Origin: Pleurotus ostreatus/Saccharomyces cerevisiae fusant
Lineage: Eukaryota > Opisthokonta
Direction: 5' to 3'
DNA: 10,529 nt
NCBI GenBank assembly: GCA_024196135.1
Contig: JAMQCK010001235.1
Span: forward strand, 1 to 10,529
Shown here: one piece after another, positions 1 to 7,527 of the stretch
Numbering within the stretch: the stretch's first letter is position 1
How the letters are laid out: the number at the start of each line of letters is the position of its first letter
Notes under the pieces: generated by a model
Database searches by the model: none
Told to the model about the DNA's origin: nothing
Seen by the model: the letters and a program-made list of their open reading frames with translations, nothing else
Program-made: the position numbers and the translations under genes

Positions 1-659
1 TCTGATTCGTAATCAGCAGCAACTGGGCGTTTACCGCGCTTCAACGGCGACGGTGAGCTGAATATGGCCGGCACCTCCAAGCTCTCGTCGACTTCGAACG
101 AAGAATCCGCGGGAAGTACGTGTCGTCTGTGTGGCCTTGGAGGGGGCGAGCGACGGACAGGCGTAGGCCTGACCGGAGCACGTTGCGGGACCTGGGCACG
201 AGGCTTGTCCGTACGGCCTGCCGCGCGCTCGGCCTTGAGCTGCTGCTCTACCTCGAAGAACCCGAACGGATCCGAGTCCCTCGCCCGAGGGTCATTCTCC
301 TGCATTCCTTCCTCCTCGTCTGGGCCCCCGGATGCAAAGTCTTTGCGTAGCTCGGCCTTGACGTCAACGTCAGGCGTCTCGTCACGGGGTCGCTGAGGCT
401 TCTGGTTTTCCTGAGAAGAGGAGTAGTCGGGAGGAGACGAGGGTGGCAACGAAGAAGGAGCAGCGGCAGCATGCCGGGCTTTGATTCTTTCAGCCAATTG
501 TGCTGGTGGGGCCCGAGCAGTGCGTCTCTTCTTCGTGGGAGAGTTCTGGTCCGGACGTAAATCAGCACGTTGGGCGATGTCGCGCAGCGGCTCCCTCTTA
601 GTGAAAGCACGAGAGGCAGCAGCAGAACGAGATACGCGCTTGGTAGGCGACGAGGACAT
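1..659 (-). CDS. Disordered nuclear-type protein, N-terminal part (3' end outside window)
   Basis: An uninterrupted frame runs from an ATG at 659 to the window edge: 219 codons with no stop and mostly G/C third positions. I do not recognise the family. The protein is rich in Ser, Pro, Arg and Ala and is probably disordered. Visible motifs: full CDK sites (S-P-x-K) at Ser4, Ser40 and Ser204; a basic cluster KKRR at 43-46, likely a nuclear localisation signal; REPLRDIAQ at 22-30, which fits the RxxLxxI destruction box and resembles that of cyclin B; an acidic stretch around 113-124; and DPFGFFEVE at 130-138, the most fold-like segment and perhaps a conserved docking motif. Together these suggest (inference) a nuclear protein under cell-cycle control, possibly an APC/C substrate. 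The start is the first in-frame ATG and follows an in-frame stop further upstream. The C-terminal part, which could identify the protein, is missing. Confidence 0.78.
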   Translation of the reverse strand, partial: MSSSPTKRVSRSAAASRAFTKREPLRDIAQRADLRPDQNSPTKKRRTARAPPAQLAERIKARHAAAAPSSLPPSSPPDYSSSQENQKPQRPRDETPDVDVKAELRKDFASGGPDEEEGMQENDPRARDSDPFGFFEVEQQLKAERAAGRTDKPRAQVPQRAPVRPTPVRRSPPPRPHRRHVLPADSSFEVDESLEVPAIFSSPSPLKRGKRPVAADYES

Positions 660-1169
660 AGCGCAATCAATAAACGAGGAACGGCGATAGTACGTGTGCG
701 TTAGATGATGGTGGTTGGAGACAAAGGATGAATGGATGAGTCATAACAGGTCCAAACACTGACGTGCCTCGTTGTCATGTGACCGTTTTGGTTCCGACGG
801 CCAATGCCGAGACGCCACGAGGCATCTGATAGGCGCCCGCGCCAATCCCTCGACTGGCGCTCGACTGAGCCTGGGGCCTGCAAAGGCGAGCGCAAGATGC
901 TCGTCTGAAGTGAGTTCGCGTCTGAGTAACGCAGTGCAGGCTTACCAGACCTGCGGACGGCCCATGCTGAGTTCAGTACGTCACGCAGGTCCATGCTAGG
1001 TAGATAGGAAGGTGATCTCAGATCTATAGAAGCAGCCTCAAGGGTCACACCTTCACTTCGGCGTTAGTTGTCTACAGCTTTCATAAAAGCGCGTCCTGCG
1101 CGCCAGAAATGACCGTTTCCTGCTTGTCTCCCTGCCCTCCCTGCCCCCTAAGCTCGCTACTGGCCACCA
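660..1169. other. Intergenic region between divergently transcribed genes
   Basis: About 510 bp separate the start codons of the minus gene at 659 and the plus gene at 1170, so the stretch must hold both promoters. I found no open frame with coding character, no tRNA and no mobile element. Only the part next to 1170 shows recognisable core-promoter features, annotated separately. A GC-rich near-palindrome GCGCGTCCTGCGCGC lies at 1089-1103. Confidence 0.6.
1082..1169 (+). promoter_or_regulatory. Candidate core promoter and start context for the 1170 gene
   Basis: CATAAAAG at 1082-1089 is a TATA-like sequence about 80 bp before the ATG. It is followed by a pyrimidine-rich tract (about 1119-1150), a typical fungal transcription-start context. 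The start codon sits in CCACCAATGG, an excellent Kozak match. An out-of-frame ATG at 1109 is only about 20-25 bp from the TATA-like site, so it probably lies at or upstream of the transcription start. Confidence 0.45.
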
Positions 1170-2113
1170 ATGGACTTCTCCTGGGTAAAGGACAAGTCGA
1201 CGTCCTTCTTCAGCTTCATACATGGCTCGAAGTACGACGAACTTCGAGCGCTACCGACAACAGAGCAGATCAGGGCCGCCCGCCTGCCTGCACGACCTGC
1301 AGCTAAGCAGAGCCCGCCACGAAGGTCGACTATCAGGTCTGCATGTTATGTGGCGATGGCGGCAAGACTTCACAAAGCGACTGACGCCTTCGACAGCTCG
1401 GCTCCCGACCCTCCAGAGCGCGACATGATCCGTATAACGAGCGCGTACACCGTGTCCTCGGCGATTTATACACACTGACAAGTCGTCCAGTCGTTGGAGC
1501 GAACTACTTACCCCAACGGACCGAATCACCTGGCCGATACATCATCGTATACAGCGCGGACCGCGTGCAGTACGAGATTAGCGATGGTCGCAAGGAAGAG
1601 AAGTTTCCCAATTTGAAAGAGGTCCTGCAGACCACAATTCGGACGAACGACTCGCCACTCTGGTACGAGAGCTGCGAAGTGTGAGTGCAGCAGTTGTGGC
1701 CGCTTGAAAGACCGTCTAATGGGAAGGTCACCACAGACCCAAGAGTACTAACTCGGTGATAGCTTTCACCGCTTGGAACGTGACAGAACATCCCCCCGGC
1801 GACGTGAGGATAGCGGAATCGGAGTACTACACGGTCGAACGGTTGCTGGATATATCTTTGGGCACATGTGAGGTCTTCCCTTGTCGCTGTGGCGATCAAC
1901 TACTGAACTTTGACGCCAGCCGTGGCCATTTCTCTTGAAGTCGACGGCAAAGGGAAGCATCGATCCACCTCCTTGTTCTTCATCGCCGAGGACATAAGTC
2001 CCAGGCCACGAACTCCGCAACCCCCAGCTGCACCGGCCGTCGGGCCGTCAGGCGTTGGGTCAGCAGGCGCGGGGTCGTCGGGCGGCGATCCAAGTAGAAG
2101 GGTGTCTGTGTAG
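1170..2113 (+). CDS. Hypothetical protein, 262 aa, four exons
   Basis: Spliced model: exons 1170-1349, 1397-1680, 1737-1867, 1920-2113, totalling 789 nt with an exact reading frame to TAG at 2111. Intron 2 (gtgagt..cacag, 56 bp, CTAAT branch) and intron 3 (gtgagg..gccag, 52 bp, CTACTGAAC-like branch) are well supported because each joins frames that otherwise stop. Intron 1 (1350-1396, weak gtggcg donor, good CTGAC branch, gacag acceptor) is tentative; 1337-1416 is another frame-compatible option. The N-terminus begins MDFSWVKDKSTSFFSFIHG and is basic around residues 42-70. The middle, about residues 70-225, looks folded, with segments such as GRYIIVYSADRVQYE and SLFFIAED. The last 35 residues are a Pro/Gly/Ser-rich disordered tail. 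There is no signal peptide, membrane segment or catalytic motif that I can name. Function unknown. Confidence 0.6.
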
Positions 2114-2420
2114 CGTAAGCAGTAGGAATGCGCACAGCAGGTCTGTAGTCAGTAACAGTCATGCCAATCTCCAACGCACATGAGCAAATTTCGACTGACA
2201 ACCTGAAGGGGAGTCAAACCCGGGTCAACAATCTCGAAGCATGCAATAGCGTCCATTAATGTGTTCCATACGCTGGTATATAAGATAGAGCAGGAAGGGA
2301 ACGATGTGATACCGCGAGGGTCGTTAACATTACATTGCAGTTGGTCGACCTATCCACTGGCAAGGGGCGTCAGCAAACAAGTTGACGACCCTCACTCTGC
2401 GTAACAGAACTCACTATAAA
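2114..2420. other. Intergenic region between convergent gene ends
   Basis: About 307 bp lie between the stop of the plus gene (2113) and the stop of the minus lipase gene (2421). It should hold both 3' UTRs and polyadenylation sites. A plus-oriented TATATAAG occurs at 2277-2284, but no plausible plus-strand gene follows it before the lipase coding region, so it is probably AT-rich 3' sequence rather than a promoter. Confidence 0.5.
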
Positions 2421-5400
2421 TTACGCCTTCACCGGAGCGTCCGCGGTATGCGACCTCTCCTTTGCATGTTTCTCCTTGGGCAGAAACATGGAGAGCTTCG
2501 ACCGCAGCGCACTCTCCCCTCGTGGCCGCGTCACCGCGTCCTCCGTCTTCGCCCGGGCCTTGTCGTGTTCACCGTGCGAGTGTCGCCTTTCTTTCACGCC
2601 CTCGCGCTTTGAATGCTCCTCGTCCTTCGCGAGCTCCTCGCCCTCCTCATGCTTCCGCCCCTCACTCCGCTCCGGCCCCACCGTCAGGAAATTGACCACA
2701 ACCGACCACAGATTATTCCCACTCAGCACATGCTCCCTCTGGAACACGCCCTCGTCCGCAATCCGCGCCAGCCGCATCGCCTCCTCCGTATCCCGCCTCG
2801 CCGCCACACTGCTCGGCGGCGGCCGCTCCCCATCCAGCGCCCACCCCCAGCCCCAGCTCGGCTTATCAGGCTGCGGCGTCGAGGTCGGCGCGGGCGACGC
2901 GGTCTGCTTCCGCGCGCGCTCGAGAAGCCGCTTGCGCTCGCGCTCGATGCCCTTCAAGGCGCGCTCGTACTTCTTCCCGTAGCGCGCCTTGCCGTCGATG
3001 AAGCGGCGGACGGTGAGCTCGGTGATGCGGCCGACGGCGTCGGGGTCGACTTGGAAGGCGAGAAGCTCGGACTCGGGCTCGAGGGGGCGGACGATGCCGG
3101 CGGTGGAGACGCGCTCGCGGATCATGTCGCCGTTCCATGAGCCTAGGGTGGGTGATCCCTGTTCGTTGGTGCTGATCGAGCCGTATACGGAGGGGTTTCC
3201 CGCGTAGCGTTCGCCCTGGGTTATGCCAGCTGCGGTAGACCGGTGGAAGCGCGCGCCGCCAACGTCCGAGGACGCAGTCGACTTGTCCTTGTATGATGGG
3301 CTCTTCGGCGGAGCGGCGCTAAGGTTCGTCGTTGAAGGCGATGGCGAGGGCAAGGGCGAGGGTACAAGCGGCTTGTCAAGCATTGCGCCCTGCTGCTGCT
3401 GCTCCGACGAAGGAGTAGGCAGCAACGGTGACAAAGGTGGTGCAAAAGCCGACCGAGCCGGTGAAGGAGGAATATCAACCGTGCTCCTCCGTACGCGCGA
3501 CTCTGAGTGAGTCCTTGATAGAGACCCCGCCCTCGACAACGACGCCTTGCGGATAGTGCTCCTCGCCCGGCCAATGATCGAATTCCTCTTCGCAATCTTC
3601 TTCGTCGGCGAACCCGGCACCTCAGCGCCTCCCCCCTCGTCCAGAAACTGCGACAAGGACGGCGAAGGGCTGATCTGACCCGCGGACGCGAGCGGCATCC
3701 CGGTCACGTACTTGCAGAACGTCGCGATGGCGCGGAAGCAGAACTTCGCTGGCGTCGTGAACGGGAAGAGGATGGGGAGGATGTGCGCGGTGTCGTCGTA
3801 GACCTGCAGGTGGACGGGGGTGCGACCGAAGCGTTCTTCGATTCCGTTGAGGGTGGGATACAAGTCCTTCGCCTCCTGTCGGACGGGGAATCGCTCGGGA
3901 TAGGCCGCTTTGTGAGCTCTGAGGAGAAATTAGTCGACATTGACAAGTCAAAGAGTTTATACTGACGTGTAGATGTCTTCATCCCTCAGCACCTCCTTGT
4001 CGCTGACGATAAACAAGAGGGGCGGTAGGCCGCCTAGATATGAGAGAGCCGGGCTGACGAGCGGATGTCCGATTAGGCTGTTCTGGGCGTAGAGGTGTAC
4101 TTGTCGATCCAAGGAGAGCTCCTCCCCGCTCTTCGTTCGCATCATCACGACTTCCGTATCCTGGTCCAGCGGCGGCAGCGGCGTCGTTCGCCCCATCTCG
4201 ACGCCCCCGGGCGACAGCGCAGCCGGCCGCTCCTCATCGTCAAAGTACTCGCGCGATATCCTGCTCTCCGCGCGCCGCACCCCGCCGGGGTCCCCGTGGG
4301 GGTTAAAGACCTGCCGGATCCGACTCTTCAGCCCAGCGTGCACGCGCGACGTGATGTCCGCGGACGGCGGCGGCCATAGCGTGCTCGGCTTCTGGAAGGA
4401 GAGGCCGAAGTCGGGGATCACGTCGGTTGCAGTGTTGGTATGGATGCTCGGGAAGGAGTGTGTGAGGTCGCACCATGGGGAGATGAGAAGGCCGCCGGCA
4501 GGGGAAGGCAGGTCCGGGGTGTCGCGAATGACCTGAAGGAGGGCAAGAGTGAGGCCGCCGCCGGCTGAGTCGCCGCCGATGACGATGTGGGCCGGGTCGA
4601 CGGGCTTGTGAATGGCGCCGGTCGGCGGGCGAATGAGGTAGATGTCTAAGCGAAGATGAGATGGTACCGTACGTGCCGGTGATGGGCTTACATGCTGCGA
4701 GAGCGTCTTGAAGGGCACACGGGAAGGGATATTGAGGTGCCAGCCGGTAGTTGATGGCTGCGCCAGTTGAGCGACGAGTCTGCACGGACGACAGCATTTA
4801 CGCACCAAAGACACGACCGTTGATCTTCCGCGCAAAGCGCTGGATACTGTAGCGCTCCTGGTCGACGCTGCCGAAGTAGTACCCGCCACCATGGAGGTAC
4901 AAGATGCAGCGCATCTCGTCCATGTCGCGCTCGTAAACGCCCGAATCTTCCGGCGCGTCCAAGATAACCTCAGGATGTGCCTCGCGAGCCTTGTAGCGCC
5001 GTTTGGCCTCCTGGTAATCCTTCTTGGTGCAGATCCATTGGCCGTCGACGCTGAGATGTGTTAGTTCGATCTTCGCCAACCCAGTGCATCACATACCCCT
5101 TCAGGCCTCGCACTTGCCACCATTTGACGCCTCCTACGACGCGCTTGGCCATGTCAACGCCGCCAAGTGCTGCAACGATGTACTCCGCAGCCTTGTCGCA
5201 CGATTCGAGCGGCACGAGGACGCGCACGACCTTGACCCATGGTGGCGCGGGTGTGCGGGTGTTCGAAAATCCCTGGATCTCTTCGACGGTATGTCTGCGG
5301 GGGCGCTTTAGAGGTTGGCTCAGACAGGTTGCGGAAAGCCATACAAGCTCGCCTCGTTGAGGAATGCCTGTACAGTGCGGTCAGTATGATGCACACGACC

Positions 5401-5593
5401 CGAGTGCTCTGTCGCGCACCTTAATGATTGTGAACGCCTGATCGTACAGCAAGTCCTCCTCGCTGAGCTTGGTCTTCGCCTGCTTCTCCGTGTCGCGCTT
5501 CAGCTTAGCGAAGTAGTGCTTGACGAGCGTCTCGAGCACGAGCGGACCGGCGCGCAGGGCGCTCTCCGCGAGCAGGGTGTTGACGGCGGGCAT
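2421..5593 (-). CDS. Hormone-sensitive-lipase-type alpha/beta hydrolase, 960 aa, seven exons
   Basis: Exons (minus order): 5593-5420, 5367-5345, 5294-5097, 5050-4806, 4757-4692, 4645-3967, 3918-2421; 2883 nt with every junction in frame. Introns are 46-52 bp with GT..AG ends, several with CTAAC- or CTAAT-like branches. The hydrolase core shows HGGGYYFGS (185-193, oxyanion hole), NYRLAPQYPFP (216-226), GGDSAGG (259-265, nucleophile Ser262), SDKEVLRDE (450-458, candidate Asp451) and DDTAHIL (503-509, candidate His507). This is the GDSAG class of the HSL family (Abhydrolase_3), whose members hydrolyse acyl or steryl esters; the substrate here is unknown. A 58-residue first exon and a region to about 130 form an N-terminal extension. 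Residues 545-960 are an unusual tail: basic Ser-rich sites at Ser575, Ser588, Ser594 and Ser607 (R/K-x-x-S), a Q4 run, a charged helical segment about 734-800, and a highly charged end. No signal peptide or clear membrane helix, so probably cytosolic or lipid-droplet associated (inference). Confidence 0.92.
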
Positions 5594-5602
5594 GGTTGGC
5601 GT

Positions 5603-5626
5603 CTAAGGTCTGAAGTCGGGTATCAT
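5603..5626 (-). promoter_or_regulatory. Upstream ORF in the lipase leader
   Basis: A seven-codon ORF (MIPDFRP then TAG) starts at 5626 and ends nine bases before the lipase ATG at 5593. If the transcript begins upstream of it, ribosomes would meet this ATG first; its context, with T at -3, is weak, so leaky scanning is likely. A modulating role is inference; transcript start is not known. Confidence 0.35.
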
Positions 5627-6378
5627 GAAGGTAGGGAGAGAGTCATCGGCATCCGCTTATGAACCGAGCAGGTCTTGGTGGCTTTCCGTAAGTCCAGATG
5701 CCCCCGCTTGCGGAGATCGTTCACCGGACCGATGGGCTGATGTTGATGACTTCACGACTTTGACACACCCATGCCTCCGCTCCAGCGAGAAAGAATCTTG
5801 GCTGGCCGAGGGTCTATCTACATAGAGAGTCACGCAAATCAGGCAGAACTAAAGGTACGGACTATTGCGCATCCTACGAATTTAAATGCCGTCGGACGCG
5901 AAGACGGAGCGATGGTATCACGTGAATGTCACTAAATTGAACTTGTCCTGAGCAGTCATGGCGTACACAATGTCCTTCGCATGTGGACTTCAGGGACTGA
6001 CGAACAATTATTTTACATTCCGGTTCATGCTCTGTCCCCCATGGATGAACGATAGCTGTCTTGATGGCTGTGAAGACGTTCAACTGGACCGCATAAATTT
6101 CACTCAAGGCGGCCGCACTTCTTTGCCTTCTGAGCCGCGAACTCGACGTGCACTTCAGAATAACACAGTAAGTTATCACGATGTTGACATCTTCTACATA
6201 GGACTGACACTTCAATTTCTTTGACAGGCTGCTGATGTGCGCCAGCGCGCTTTTTTAATAGCTCGGCGTAAAGCCATCGCTAGTGCGTGGTGACTTGGTT
6301 CTTCATCAGTTATTTATTTGACTACATGACATCCCCAGTAAGCATCCATCGTCCTCGTAACCATTACCGCCTCTCCGC

Positions 6379-6389
6379 TATATATAAAA
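6379..6389 (+). promoter_or_regulatory. Orphan TATA-box-like sequence
   Basis: TATATATAAAA is an excellent TATA match on the plus strand, but I find no good plus-strand gene downstream: the first ATG at 6557 opens only a 20-codon stretch. It may drive a noncoding or antisense transcript over the small minus gene, or simply be AT-rich 3' sequence of that gene. Confidence 0.3.
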
Positions 6390-6407
6390 CGATCTCTCGC
6401 ACCGGTA

Positions 6408-6801
6408 TCAGCAACTCATTCCGATATACTCGCACTGGGAGCTGAGAATTTCCGTCCAGCGAATCTCGAAGTCCTTCAGGACGGCTGTCTTGCTGTCACC
6501 TAGGAGAATTTTGAATCGCGGAGGGAGTACATACTTGGGTCGCATTGCTCCTTGACATGCCCATCGTCGCTCTCATCGCTGGTGGCATTGACAGTCCCGG
6601 GATCCAGCACTCTCGCAGGTAAAAAGTCCATCCGCCACATCAGTCGCCGCTCTGTGGGGGTCTTTCTGACCACGCGAAATTTCAGCCCGTACCAGAGCTC
6701 GTCGGCGTTATTGACAAGGCGTTCTCGGCGACAAGGTTGCCGGTGCTCTCGCCCGTGGCATGGGCGTGGCAACTTTTGTTGTGCGGCGCACCGGTGGTCA
6801 T
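6408..6801 (-). CDS. Candidate small protein, 105 aa, three exons
   Basis: Model: exons 6801-6693, 6651-6535, 6499-6408, 318 nt in exact frame to TGA. Intron 1 is 41 bp (gtacgg..cacag); intron 2 is 35 bp (gtatgt..cctag), short for a fungal intron. Without intron 2 the frame ends at 6500 with eleven other residues. Support: a TATA box on the same strand about 60 bp upstream, a purine at -3 of the ATG, GC-rich third positions in exon 1 (about 80%), and two splices that both restore frame. The protein has a Ser/Thr/Ala-rich start, a SERRLMWRMDFLP segment at 36-48, an acidic SDESDD patch and five Cys. No family recognised. An alternative uses intron 6874-6810 (gtaagt donor) to link an upstream exon in another frame. 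Opposite-strand open frames exist, so the call stays tentative. Confidence 0.35.
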
Positions 6802-6861
6802 TGCTACTTCTGATGCGCAAGACAACGAGAACTTGGTGCGGTTTGCGACATCAGCTTTCAC

Positions 6862-6869
6862 GTTATATA
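6862..6869 (-). promoter_or_regulatory. TATA box for the candidate small minus gene
   Basis: On the minus strand this reads TATATAAC, about 60 bp before the ATG at 6801, a normal fungal spacing. A minus-strand ATG at 6851 lies only about 12 bp past it and is therefore probably outside the transcript. Confidence 0.4.
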
Positions 6870-7443
6870 CTTACCGCCCTCGGCAGGGGCGATGATTCGT
6901 GTCGGACGCCGTGCAATCAGCAAAGCTTCGAAAGAAAGAAAGCGATAAATCACTCACAGTTCTTTCGCGTTCGTGCCACCGCTTCTTTCGCTCTGGTGTA
7001 GGCGGAAGAGTGCGTGGCTTCCCTTCTCCAACGCCTACAAGCTTAGAAGCTAAAACAATCACAGAAAAAGGCACCGCGGTCTCTATCAACTCTTCGTTTA
7101 GAAGTAGGCGTTATATGGCACGCGAAAATCCGACGAACTCGTCTTCTTATGCCCCGATTCCCGGGCGCTCTTGACTCGCGAAGACTTCCCTTCTATACCT
7201 GAATTTGATACAGAAGTCTTTCCTCTAATTCCTGTGCCGGAGAGGAATAGCTCCGGCGCGCGAAGAGTGCATGACGGGCTATTGAACCATTAGTGGCAAC
7301 ACACGTGTGCTGATTGGGAAGCACGCGCTTCTCGTTTCGCGACTTCCCTTCTGACCTCTTCCCTCTCGATTGCTTTCGCAATTCTATAGACACTGCCGAG
7401 CTCGCTCTTGACACGTCCAGCGCCGCAAACCCGTCTGCCCCCG
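6870..7443. other. Unassigned region upstream of the kinase gene
   Basis: Several short open stretches compete here and none makes a convincing gene. Minus 7089-6871 has a protein-like stretch but lacks an ATG and has about 50% G/C third positions. Plus 7108-7293 reads 61 codons after an in-frame TAG, also without ATG, with about 54% G/C third positions. The second half should serve as promoter of the kinase gene. A 10-bp palindrome CACACGTGTG with a CACGTG core lies near 7301-7310 and is a candidate transcription-factor site. Confidence 0.4.
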
Positions 7444-7451
7444 TATAAAAG
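7444..7451 (+). promoter_or_regulatory. TATA box of the FunK1 kinase gene
   Basis: TATAAAAG at 7444-7451 is a consensus TATA box 84 bp upstream of the ATG at 7528. No ATG occurs between them, so the 7528 start would be the first one met by scanning ribosomes. The likely leader is about 45-55 nt. Confidence 0.7.
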
Positions 7452-7527
7452 ACTTGAGGGAGAGCACAGACTCTTCGTCCAGCAGCATCTCTGGTGAGCC
7501 TTTGCGCCCACATTTTGCATTTTCACG

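Larger units (their letters stand above)
5594..6407. other. Intergenic region upstream of the lipase gene
   Basis: About 810 bp with no convincing gene. It should contain the lipase promoter near 5600-5800 and the 3' UTR of the small minus gene near 6300-6407. An open stretch at 5958-6224 (plus) overlaps one at 5874-6215 (minus); neither has GC-rich third positions, splice continuation or a recognisable motif, so both were left out. A CACGTG hexamer lies near 5919, a possible bHLH or bZIP binding site. Confidence 0.5.

Noticed and set aside
701..1048. Open frame of about 115 codons on the minus strand in the intergenic region
   Set aside because: Composition unlike the neighbouring genes, no promoter or splice context, and it lies between two well-placed gene starts.
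3391..3402. CTG trinucleotide run inside the lipase gene
   Set aside because: Only four units, coding for QQQQ in a disordered tail; too short to count as a notable microsatellite.
2462..3510. Several long open frames on the plus strand opposite the lipase tail (up to 175 codons)
   Set aside because: They are explained by GC-rich third positions of the real minus-strand exon; they are Arg/Pro/Ser-rich, lack splice logic and have no recognisable motif.
5874..6224. Overlapping open frames on both strands in the lipase upstream region
   Set aside because: Neither strand has biased third positions, good start context or a family motif.
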